In this document: positions 32,501 to 36,201 of the stretch, piece by piece | Numbering within the stretch: position 1 is the first letter of the stretch | How the letters are laid out: each line of letters opens with the position of its first letter | NCBI GenBank assembly: GCA_002633005.1 | Contig: NMRA01000811.1 | Location: 59,690 to 123,689, forward strand | Origin: Phoronis australis | Taxonomy: Eukaryota > Phoronida > Phoronidae | Length of the DNA: 64,000 nucleotides | Direction of reading: 5' to 3' | The notes under the pieces: generated by a model | The model's input: only the letters and a program-made list of their open reading frames with translations | Databases searched by the model: none | Told to the model about the DNA's origin: nothing | Position numbers and translations under genes: made by a program

Positions 32501-33508
32501 GTTCACAGGTCAATTTCAAAAGACCTATTGTATGTGAATAACACCATGATTTACAGGCATGTGAAAAAATCTAATTCTCGACTAGTTATCATCTCCAAGC
32601 CATGTTGGATGAGAAAACACTTGCTAAAATGGCACTAGAGGTTAGCCACTTGATTACTTTGCAGTTGATCTGTCTGGACTGGGGAACAGGAGCAACCAGA
32701 ATTCGAAGACATGTTAAAACTGTTTCGCCAACCTTTGTTCTCAGTGACCTGGAATCTTCTGGGAGATTTTTAGCTGGCAGTTCAACAGAGTTTTATCATT
32801 GCAAATCTTTTTGTCATGCTTTTCCTGATTTCATGTACGCTTTTCTTGCTGCTTCAGGTTGCTTTGTGACCGGTCTGTACCTAGAGGGTGCCGCTTGGGA
32901 TCTTGGCAACAGCTGTCTGGTCCGACAGAAGCCTAAACAACTCATACAGGAGTTACCTGTGCTCAAGGTCATACCTATAGAGGCACACAGACTCAAGCTG
33001 CAGGTCAGTTTACTGGCATTTAGTTGAAAATAAACTGTTGTGCTTCTTGCAAAGTTCATTTCTGTGGATATAGGGGAGTTTAGTGTAACTTGAATGTAAA
33101 AATGGAACACGGCTGACATCTGAGTGTTTGAAATGTTGACTAGAATCTGCTTGAGTTATCTGAAGTTCGACTACCTTAATTTGATGATGTTCTTACCTTC
33201 TTCCAATTTGTTTTAGGGTTTGAACGGAACGAGAATTTTTTGTCCACCTCTCTGATGTAGTGGTCTTGAAATCAAAATCTTGAAATTGATGTTTTGTGTT
33301 TTTTCCTCTTTACCAAAAAGACATCAGTTTTATTTGGTGTCTGTTTGTTCTATTTTTTCAGAACACGTTCCGTACTCCGGTGTACGTCACATCACAGAGG
33401 CGTAACGCCATGGGGGTGGGGCTGGTATTTGAAGCTGACCTGGCCACGACAGAGCATCAGAGTCACTGGGTGCTGCAGGGAGTCTGCCTCATTCTCAACA
33501 CAGACTAG
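52..33508 (+). CDS. DNAH10: Axonemal dynein heavy chain, DNAH10-like (partial, C-terminal ~2,710 residues, 40 exons)
   Basis: Seen: forty exons join in frame into the motor half of a dynein heavy chain. They carry P-loops GPAGTGKTE (AAA1, 837-863), GPTGGGKS (AAA2, 3996-4019), GDTGTSKS (AAA3, 7772-7795) and GVGGSGKQS (AAA4, exon 16). These are followed by stalk coiled coils around a microtubule-binding tip (exons 19-23), AAA5, AAA6 and a C-terminal domain ending GVCLILNTD then TAG. Known of the family: it is the ATP-driven motor of the ciliary and flagellar inner arm; DNAH10 belongs to the two-headed I1/f dynein. The length fits, because human DNAH10 is about 4,470 residues and the part before AAA1 (about 1,760) would lie upstream of the window. 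The DNAH10 assignment rests on the AAA1 lead-in, the C-terminus and near-gapless agreement with my memory of the vertebrate protein; another DNAH class is the alternative. Exons 11, 38 and 39 are present twice, probably as uncollapsed haplotypes. Confidence 0.9.
604..693 (+). CDS. Possible 90-nt cassette exon inside AAA1
   Basis: This open stretch has acceptor-like tttgcctaaag before it and donor gtaagt after it. It is exactly 30 codons, phase 0 to phase 0, so it could be inserted between exons 1 and 2 without a frame break. The peptide is acidic and includes [15 protein letters not shown]. The DNAH10 family is contiguous across this point, so this would be a lineage-specific insert just before the AAA1 P-loop. 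It may equally be a chance open intron segment. Confidence 0.25.
804..938 (+). CDS. DNAH10: DNAH10 exon 2 (AAA1 Walker A)
   Basis: Acceptor ctctcag, donor gtaagt, 45 codons, phase 0 to 0. It contains the main hydrolysis P-loop GPAGTGKTE at 837-863, followed by the dynein signature [10 protein letters not shown]. Confidence 0.95.
1493..1645 (+). CDS. DNAH10: DNAH10 exon 3 (AAA1 Walker B)
   Basis: Acceptor cccccag, donor gtaagt, 51 codons. It holds the AAA1 Walker B region CFDEFNRI after [10 protein letters not shown] decayed copy of the acceptor and first codons sits 46 bp upstream (1441-1466). Confidence 0.95.
1988..2176 (+). CDS. DNAH10: DNAH10 exon 4 (AAA1 sensor region)
   Basis: Acceptor tgtatag, donor gtttgt, 63 codons, phase 0 to 0. 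It encodes the AAA1 sensor segment [15 protein letters not shown] and the [11 protein letters not shown] stretch typical of axonemal heavy chains. Confidence 0.95.
2452..2598 (+). CDS. DNAH10: DNAH10 exon 5 (AAA1 small subdomain)
   Basis: Acceptor ttcacag, donor gtaagg, 49 codons, phase 0 to 0. It carries the dynein motif [13 protein letters not shown] of the AAA1 small domain. Confidence 0.95.
3075..3266 (+). CDS. DNAH10: DNAH10 exon 6 (AAA1-AAA2 linker)
   Basis: Acceptor ctctacag, donor gtactg, 64 codons. It encodes [13 protein letters not shown] and the DLFPG segment leading to AAA2. Confidence 0.95.
3399..3525. repeat. 33-bp minisatellite, about 3.8 copies, intron 6
   Basis: Tandem units of acaacacatagtactgcatg plus a 13-base remainder (ggcaatattgcat-like), with single-base differences between copies. 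It lies in the intron downstream of exon 6 and does not reach the splice site. Confidence 0.85.
3936..4054 (+). CDS. DNAH10: DNAH10 exon 7 (AAA2 Walker A)
   Basis: Acceptor cacacag, donor gtaagt, 119 nt, phase 0 to 2. It contains the AAA2 P-loop GPTGGGKS (3996-4019), which in this family usually binds ATP structurally. Confidence 0.95.
4440..4734 (+). CDS. DNAH10: DNAH10 exon 8 (AAA2 Walker B)
   Basis: Acceptor ctcccag, donor gtacgt. It opens with one base completing the lysine codon split from exon 7. It encodes ELYGILDP, the Walker B region [19 protein letters not shown] and [10 protein letters not shown]. Confidence 0.95.
5094..5351 (+). CDS. DNAH10: DNAH10 exon 9 (AAA2 C-terminal part)
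   Basis: Acceptor ttgccag, donor gtgagt, 86 codons. It begins with [17 protein letters not shown], a highly conserved axonemal dynein segment, and runs into the AAA2 helices (IEGIVDG). Confidence 0.95.
5455..5720. repeat. Degenerate ~75-bp tandem repeats, intron 9
   Basis: About four diverged units share tatggat.ccaaaactc followed by ttgattgacat. Copies differ strongly, so this is an old array lying just before exon 10. Confidence 0.55.
5733..5931 (+). CDS. DNAH10: DNAH10 exon 10 (AAA2-AAA3 linker)
   Basis: Acceptor cattccag, donor gtaagc, 199 nt, phase 0 to 1. It encodes the helical link from AAA2 to AAA3 ([14 protein letters not shown]). Its split glycine codon joins exon 11. Confidence 0.93.
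6943..6996. repeat. 16-bp tandem repeat (attgcttgatcattac), about three copies
   Basis: Short perfect units in the intron before exon 11. The same array recurs at about 8275-8325 in the second copy of the block. Confidence 0.8.
7566..7840 (+). CDS. DNAH10: DNAH10 exon 11, copy A (AAA3 Walker A)
   Basis: Acceptor ttctcag, donor gtaagt, 275 nt, phase 1 to 0. It encodes the AAA3 entry and P-loop GDTGTSKS (7772-7795). The protein is identical to copy B at 8898-9172. Because 275 is not a multiple of three, a transcript using both copies would lose frame, so only one belongs in the model. Confidence 0.9.
7888..8018. repeat. 48-bp tandem repeat, 2.7 copies, ending at the N
   Basis: Unit gactgactattggattggg plus 28 further bases, nearly identical copies. 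Copy B of the block has only one unit (about 9205-9250). The contig breaks inside the third unit at the N, which suggests the repeat stopped the assembler. Confidence 0.85.
8019..8019. other. Single N: assembly join 1
   Basis: The base is undetermined. Sequence to its right (8020) restarts at the equivalent of 6691, so the N marks a contig join and not a real single-base ambiguity. Confidence 0.85.
8020..9250. repeat. Duplicated block 1, copy B
   Basis: Repeats 6691-7933 with intronic SNPs and one synonymous exon change (attgtg to atcgtg). It ends at the sequence that leads on to exon 12, so copy B is the one continuous with the downstream gene. Confidence 0.85.
8898..9172 (+). CDS. DNAH10: DNAH10 exon 11, copy B (AAA3 Walker A)
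   Basis: Same splice sites, 275-nt length, phase and protein as copy A (7566-7840). It is contiguous with exon 12 without a gap and is the better choice for the gene model. Confidence 0.9.
9475..9627 (+). CDS. DNAH10: DNAH10 exon 12 (AAA3 Walker B)
   Basis: Acceptor tttgtag, donor gtttgt, 51 codons, phase 0. It encodes [14 protein letters not shown] and the AAA3 Walker B segment [11 protein letters not shown]. Confidence 0.95.
9982..10307 (+). CDS. DNAH10: DNAH10 exon 13 (AAA3 sensor region)
   Basis: Acceptor gcttcag, donor gtgagt, 326 nt, phase 0 to 2. It begins [14 protein letters not shown] and includes [11 protein letters not shown] and the sensor stretch FSVFNM. The final glycine codon is split. 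Confidence 0.94.
10633..10840 (+). CDS. DNAH10: DNAH10 exon 14 (AAA3 small subdomain)
   Basis: Acceptor acttacag, donor gtaggt, 208 nt, phase 2 to 0. It carries [18 protein letters not shown], a hallmark of axonemal heavy chains. The start at 10633 is set by the split glycine codon; an upstream in-frame ATG at 10604 is intronic. Confidence 0.94.
11834..11998 (+). CDS. DNAH10: DNAH10 exon 15 (AAA3-AAA4 linker)
   Basis: Acceptor ttctcag, donor gtatag, 55 codons. It continues the helix begun in exon 14 and ends with the GDF...[13 protein letters not shown] stretch before AAA4. Confidence 0.93.
12398..12808 (+). CDS. DNAH10: DNAH10 exon 16 (AAA4 Walker A and B)
   Basis: Acceptor cctttag, donor gtaagt, 137 codons, the longest exon here. 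It holds the AAA4 P-loop GVGGSGKQS, the Walker B-like [10 protein letters not shown] and LLNNMLTSG-type helices. A diverged 35-nt copy of its 3' part lies in the following intron at 12864-12898. Confidence 0.95.
12864..12898 (+). repeat. Decayed partial copy of exon 16 in intron 16
   Basis: Matches exon positions 12743-12777 at a 121-bp offset with four mismatches in 35 bases, and the codon frame is still readable (one amino-acid change). No splice site remains, so it is a relic of a tandem duplication that crossed the donor site. Confidence 0.75.
13290..13529 (+). CDS. DNAH10: DNAH10 exon 17 (AAA4)
   Basis: Acceptor tttttcag, donor gtaagt, 80 codons. It encodes the AAA4 strand with [20 protein letters not shown] and [12 protein letters not shown]. 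Confidence 0.95.
14129..14326 (+). CDS. DNAH10: DNAH10 exon 18 (AAA4 C-terminal part)
   Basis: Acceptor tcactcag, donor gtcagt, 66 codons. It ends with the conserved VTPKNYLDF segment that leads into the stalk. Confidence 0.95.
14679..14912 (+). CDS. DNAH10: DNAH10 exon 19 (stalk coiled coil 1)
   Basis: Acceptor tctttag, donor gtgaga, 78 codons. Beginning RLDGGLQKI, it is rich in Lys, Glu and Ala with heptad-like spacing: the outgoing helix of the antiparallel stalk. Confidence 0.94.
15258..15355 (+). CDS. DNAH10: DNAH10 exon 20 (end of stalk helix 1)
   Basis: Acceptor tttacag, donor gtgaga, 98 nt, phase 0 to 2. It encodes the last turns of stalk helix 1 and DKSDVTEIR at the base of the microtubule-binding domain. 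Confidence 0.93.
15642..15823 (+). CDS. DNAH10: DNAH10 exon 21 (microtubule-binding domain)
   Basis: Acceptor catccag, donor gtatgt, 182 nt, phase 2 to 1. It starts with [10 protein letters not shown], the classic opening of the stalk-tip domain, and continues through its first helices. Confidence 0.94.
16178..16314 (+). CDS. DNAH10: DNAH10 exon 22 (microtubule-binding domain, second half)
   Basis: Acceptor tcgtag, donor gtactc, 137 nt, phase 1 to 0. It encodes [18 protein letters not shown] and EIKPKREK at the junction with the returning stalk helix. Confidence 0.94.
16812..17029 (+). CDS. DNAH10: DNAH10 exon 23 (stalk coiled coil 2)
   Basis: Acceptor ccaccag, donor gtgagt, 218 nt, phase 0 to 2. 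It is a long charged helix ending [14 protein letters not shown], the standard exit from the stalk into AAA5. Confidence 0.95.
17486..17707 (+). CDS. DNAH10: DNAH10 exon 24 (AAA5 start)
   Basis: Acceptor gcttcag, donor gtgaga, 222 nt, phase 2 to 2. It encodes [15 protein letters not shown] and FSWEFR at the AAA5 entry. The exon end and donor are tandemly copied in the intron that follows. Confidence 0.94.
17697..17900. repeat. ~82-bp minisatellite spanning the exon 24 donor, ~2.5 copies
   Basis: The exon end gagtgtagcaa plus gtgagatttgttga recurs twice as gagtgctgcaagta..tttgttga, at about 17776 and 17858. The array starts inside exon 24, so the 5' splice site is part of the repeat unit. Later copies have gtag in place of gtgag. 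Confidence 0.8.
18141..18230. repeat. (ATC)n microsatellite, intron 24
   Basis: Interrupted trinucleotide run of about 90 bases. Long Ile or Met-rich frames over it are artefacts of the repeat. Confidence 0.95.
18328..18475 (+). CDS. DNAH10: DNAH10 exon 25 (AAA5)
   Basis: Acceptor tgctag, donor gtaatt, 148 nt, phase 2 to 0. It encodes [16 protein letters not shown] and [16 protein letters not shown], a strongly conserved AAA5 block. Confidence 0.95.
18963..19098 (+). CDS. DNAH10: DNAH10 exon 26 (AAA5)
   Basis: Acceptor cttgtag, donor gtgagt, 136 nt, phase 0 to 1. It encodes [14 protein letters not shown] and [17 protein letters not shown]. Confidence 0.95.
19852..19857 (+). CDS. Candidate 6-nt microexon (TTGAGG) between exons 26 and 27
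   Basis: A strong pyrimidine tract, tttttttgtttccag, is followed by six bases and then gtaaag. Six bases keep the frame in phase 1 and would add Val-Glu after NIK. Skipping it gives the family's usual length, so if it is real it is an optional exon. Confidence 0.25.
20501..20593. repeat. (AC)n microsatellite, 46 units
   Basis: Uninterrupted dinucleotide run in intron 26, preceded by a shorter imperfect run from about 20460. Confidence 0.98.
20783..20937 (+). CDS. DNAH10: DNAH10 exon 27 (AAA5)
   Basis: Acceptor tccacag, donor gtaagc, 155 nt, phase 1 to 0. It encodes [19 protein letters not shown] and TKLANPKY, with the conserved INYTVT end. Confidence 0.95.
21780..21998 (+). CDS. DNAH10: DNAH10 exon 28 (AAA5-AAA6 strut region)
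   Basis: Acceptor tctgcag, donor gtattt, 73 codons. It encodes [11 protein letters not shown] and the charged helix [16 protein letters not shown] that forms the strut/buttress. Confidence 0.95.
22584..22961 (+). CDS. DNAH10: DNAH10 exon 29 (strut to AAA6)
   Basis: Acceptor tttacag, donor gtgagg, 126 codons. It encodes [31 protein letters not shown] and the [10 protein letters not shown] stretch. Confidence 0.95.
23287..23442 (+). CDS. DNAH10: DNAH10 exon 30 (AAA6 lead-in)
   Basis: Acceptor gttctag, donor gtgagt, 52 codons, phase 0. It is a less conserved helical segment ([17 protein letters not shown]) that agrees in length with the family. Confidence 0.93.
23830..24168 (+). CDS. DNAH10: DNAH10 exon 31 (AAA6)
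   Basis: Acceptor ttttccag, donor gtaata, 113 codons. It encodes [19 protein letters not shown] and [17 protein letters not shown], the degenerate nucleotide fold of AAA6. Confidence 0.95.
24923..25123 (+). CDS. DNAH10: DNAH10 exon 32 (AAA6)
   Basis: Acceptor ggttccag, donor gtgaag, 67 codons. It encodes [18 protein letters not shown] and [10 protein letters not shown] decayed copy of its last bases and donor follows in the intron. Confidence 0.95.
25154..25200 (+). repeat. Decayed copy of the exon 32 end and donor in intron 32
   Basis: The bases ttccctaccggcatcttaca and their surroundings repeat exon positions from about 25084 to 25128 at a 72-bp offset. The copied donor has mutated from aaggtgaag to aaaagtgtag, so it is unlikely to splice. 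Confidence 0.7.
25416..25721 (+). CDS. DNAH10: DNAH10 exon 33 (AAA6)
   Basis: Acceptor tctgcag, donor gtaagg, 102 codons. It encodes [30 protein letters not shown] and [12 protein letters not shown]. Confidence 0.95.
26192..26363 (+). CDS. DNAH10: DNAH10 exon 34 (AAA6 end)
   Basis: Acceptor cgtccag, donor gtatgg, 172 nt, phase 0 to 1. It encodes [15 protein letters not shown], present in nearly all axonemal heavy chains. Confidence 0.95.
27122..27253 (+). CDS. DNAH10: DNAH10 exon 35 (start of C-terminal domain)
   Basis: Acceptor atttcag, donor gtaatg, 132 nt, phase 1 to 1. It encodes [20 protein letters not shown], a conserved entry to the C-terminal domain. Confidence 0.95.
27587..27798 (+). 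CDS. DNAH10: DNAH10 exon 36 (C-terminal domain)
   Basis: Acceptor ccaccag, donor gtaggc, 212 nt, phase 1 to 0. It encodes a variable helix, then [14 protein letters not shown]. Confidence 0.94.
28118..28285 (+). CDS. DNAH10: DNAH10 exon 37 (C-terminal domain)
   Basis: Acceptor tttgcag, donor gtaggt, 56 codons. It encodes [18 protein letters not shown] and [12 protein letters not shown] minisatellite whose unit contains this donor begins at the exon edge. Confidence 0.95.
28280..28697. repeat. ~37-bp minisatellite starting at the exon 37 donor, about 10 copies
   Basis: Units of gggtaggtggaggttagatg followed by tacatgggagataatgt, with length variants. The first unit begins at the exon end (acatgg) and its 5' splice site gtaggtgg, so every copy carries a donor-like sequence. 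Confidence 0.9.
29757..29937 (+). CDS. DNAH10: DNAH10 exon 38, copy A (C-terminal domain)
   Basis: Acceptor caacag, donor gtatgt, 181 nt, phase 0 to 1. It encodes [20 protein letters not shown]. Copy B at 32148-32328 gives the same protein. Confidence 0.9.
30504..30649 (+). CDS. DNAH10: DNAH10 exon 39, copy A (C-terminal domain)
   Basis: Acceptor cttcag, donor gtcagt, 146 nt, phase 1 to 0. It encodes [20 protein letters not shown] and [11 protein letters not shown]. Its intron then runs into an inserted element at about 30893. Confidence 0.88.
30893..31844 (+). mobile_element. Putative left end of a retroelement inserted in intron 39 (haplotype A only)
   Basis: Sequence absent from the matching intron in copy B (33240 on) begins right after gagaatttt. 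It is richer in C+G and CpG than the introns. Near its end an ATG at 31775 opens a short lysine-rich frame starting [12 protein letters not shown] that runs into the N at 31845. An LTR or DIRS-type terminal repeat plus the start of a gag-like ORF is my reading. The family is not established. Confidence 0.45.
31845..31845. other. Single N: assembly join 2
   Basis: Left of it is the unfinished inserted element; right of it the sequence restarts at the equivalent of 29456. This is consistent with a contig that ended in a dispersed repeat. Confidence 0.85.
32148..32328 (+). CDS. DNAH10: DNAH10 exon 38, copy B
   Basis: Same splice sites, 181-nt length and protein as 29757-29937, with a few synonymous changes (for example tctggact to tcgggcct). 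Confidence 0.9.
32858..33003 (+). CDS. DNAH10: DNAH10 exon 39, copy B
   Basis: Same 146-nt exon as 30504-30649, with synonymous differences. Exons 38 and 39 together are 327 nt and phase 0 to 0, so in principle both copies could be spliced in frame, but the N between them argues for an assembly origin. Confidence 0.9.
33362..33508 (+). CDS. DNAH10: DNAH10 terminal exon 40
   Basis: Acceptor ttttttcag, then 48 codons and TAG at 33506-33508. It encodes [19 protein letters not shown] and ends [14 protein letters not shown], the most diagnostic part for the DNAH10 class. Confidence 0.96.
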   Translation, partial: NTFRTPVYVTSQRRNAMGVGLVFEADLATTEHQSHWVLQGVCLILNTD

Positions 33509-34555
33509 ACACCTGTGGTGTCACGGGGGGTCCTCCTTATTCGCATCACTAATTGGACATTCTGGGTTGAAGGTGATGTCTCGCCTGTTCACATAAACTA
33601 TTGACTATAGCTACTCTACTTTACTTTACATGGTCACACAAACTTAACTTCTCAATACCATACTTGTAAGTAAAACATTGTTAAAACATTGTAACTTTTT
33701 TATCCAGGAAGAAAATCCAACATGAAAATCTTCTCCATAGTTTGTTCAATCAATTTAATTGAATTATTGCTAATAGTTGCCTTTTATCCATACTTCCAAA
33801 TGATTACAAAGTTCATCACTTGACTGGTTGCATACTTTAGCTTTGCTACTTGTTGAACCTATGCAAATTACTATTATATATTACGTATCAGATTATTATT
33901 TTATTTTGATAATTTTTATACTTAAATTATTCCTTACAATACATTCCAGTATCATAACATTGCGTCTATTTTTGGTCTTGAATTCAGAGTCTCATTCTTA
34001 TAGATTCCTAGGAAATCAAGCCTTGGTCTACTGTGTTAACTTTATGTTACTTGAAGTGGTTATATAAACCTGCCTTCGGTCACAGACATGATTGTTTGAC
34101 TTAGTCCATTTACCAATTTGGAATTGATCTAATATTGTATTGGAGGTGATTTCTGGTCTTGGAAAAATGACAAGTTTGTTATTAGTGGAGACAAGACTTC
34201 TACAAGTTAGCTAGTCATGGCAAAACAAACTCTTATGCACCAAGCAATAAGATCTGTCGTTTTTTCCAAGCCCAGAGGTCAGGTGTCATTTGAGTGAGGA
34301 AGAAGCCAGACCAGTTTTGTAGCTGTACATGGTTTAAGTCAAAATTTTACTTTCTTTGTTGGAATGCAGGTTCAGGGCCGCTTTAAATTAACATTCAAAT
34401 CTGTGATAGATGTGTACATATATATCCGTCCAGTTCTCAAGAGAAAAAGCCACACTTTTGTGTTCAATGAGTTTTAGAAGATTTTTTATTTAAAGTTGTG
34501 ATTGTTTATTCAAAAGTTTATTGTGTATTTGAATAAATATTTATGTTCATTACTC
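33509..34555 (+). other. DNAH10: DNAH10 3' untranslated region (inferred)
   Basis: A+T-rich and without a supported reading frame. It extends from the stop codon to just past the AATAAA at 34532. The end point is inferred from that signal only. Confidence 0.6.
34532..34537 (+). terminator. Poly(A) signal AATAAA
   Basis: Canonical hexamer about 1.0 kb after the DNAH10 stop, followed by a T-rich stretch (tatttatgttcattactctg) suitable as a downstream element. Confidence 0.6.
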
Positions 34556-34559
34556 TGTC

Positions 34560-35080
34560 TTGTTAAAATAAGGGCTTGGTTACAGTGCTTTTCATAATGC
34601 TGAAAACCAAGACTAAAAGGGCAACAGGCAAACGCAGGGCTAAAGGGGTTTAGGGGTCATTTCAAAATATCTGATATGCCAGTCAAAAACTGATTTATGA
34701 TGACTTGCAGCGCGTAGATGTTTGGGTTAGCCTTCTTTCCAGCCTCTAACACCCACTGAGTCAGCTTCGTGCAGAGGAGCGTTCACGTCCAGAATTTGCC
34801 ATTTTTACCCCCCCTCCTCCCCCTATGTGATCAAGGTTATCATGATATAACCCCCTGCCCCGTCCATTCTCTAATTGCGTCACTACAGCCAACCCCTGTT
34901 TTTGGAATTACCAACATTTCGTTGGAGATTCGATCTTGGGACAAACTGTCTTTTTATGATCGTAAGTTGAATTTGCTGCGATTGTATTCAGCAATGAACA
35001 CTCCCTGAATATTTCTATAGCTAACTACGCCAGACGAGTTAGGGTAGGGCGGGGAAAATGTGTGTTTATAAGGAAGGCCT
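34560..35080. other. Intergenic, nothing recognised
   Basis: No exon with splice sites, RNA gene or clear repeat seen between the DNAH10 poly(A) signal and the first inverted-repeat element copy. Confidence 0.5.
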
Positions 35081-35083
35081 GGT

Positions 35084-35487
35084 CGTTAATTTCCGACGAT
35101 AAATCCACACGATGGAACGCCCATGGGCGTTTATTCGTAAAATTATACGGGATAACCGTCCGTGGGCGTTTATTTGGTGTTACAACTTCTGGTGTCGAGT
35201 GTCCAAATAGTGGGACGTTTACTCGGAAAATTTCCCTTAAAGCCCACTCAGCGTCATCTTGTCACAAATTCAGTTTTGTGGAGCATTTATTACTGGAAAA
35301 ACGAACAAGTTGTTGAACTATGCATAAAATTTAAAAACAAGTAAAATATGCTAAAGTCAGCAAATCTATGACTCCGTTTAAAATCCCCCGTTTTCGAATA
35401 GGCCTATACGTCCTTGCGTTTGTTTGGTGTCGCTAAAACACCTGGAAATTTTCATTTTTCCAAATACACGCCCACGGAAAATCCCGG
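35084..35487. mobile_element. Old copy 1 of the TA-flanked inverted-repeat element
   Basis: Shares cgcccatgggcgtttat, the 'acaacttctggtgtc' block and the right end ggaaaatcccgg followed by TA with the intact copy at 39697-40256. The left end is eroded (aatttccgacgataaatcc). Confidence 0.55.
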
Positions 35488-36201
35488 TAGCAGTTTTACT
35501 GGCTAAAACGCTAGCGAAAACCCTATTACAGATGCAGCCAGCAAGCTAAATTTGACGAAACGCAAATGCACATAGGCTTAAAGTGTATATTGCATTTTCA
35601 CGAAAAGCTATGGATACGTCAGACTGTCTAAAATGTTACCGTGATGCACATATGTCATTTCTGTGCTTTGCACTTTAATATATCTTACGTGCACTTTACA
35701 CCAGACAAATCGCCACCCTTTCAACCAACTTGTGTTTTTTCAAAAAATCGCAATATGAAACTGACCCTGACGCAACAATATGGTCAGACTGTGTGCCAAA
35801 ATAGGCCCATGGGAAATCGTCAAAGGAAGCCGATTATACCGACTCAGGCGTATTTTGGGGAACGAGGAGAGGCATTATTTTCCGAAACTCATACGTAATA
35901 TGTGGTTTTGTTAAACAAACATTTGTGAGTTTTTAACGAAACACATCCTTTTTAATGTATGTAATTGTATCTCACTGGTAAGTTTTTTTCCATACTTATT
36001 CCGCATTCAGCAAACAGTTAGTTAAAACCGTTTTTCTTAGTCTTAGTTACCAACAAAATCGACAAATATTTCGTTAAGTGGTAGTCATTCGACCGAAATC
36101 GCGACCCACAAAATATACATCTAATATCTCTCCCAAATAATGCTTTACTTTAAAATACATTACACACGGATTATATAACGAGTCCTTCAGATTTTCAAGA
36201 C

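Larger units (their letters stand above)
31846..33239. repeat. Duplicated block 2, copy B
   Basis: Second haplotype-like copy of 29456-30892. It lacks the 0.95-kb insertion and runs uninterrupted into the terminal exon, so it is the preferred source for exons 38 and 39. Confidence 0.88.
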
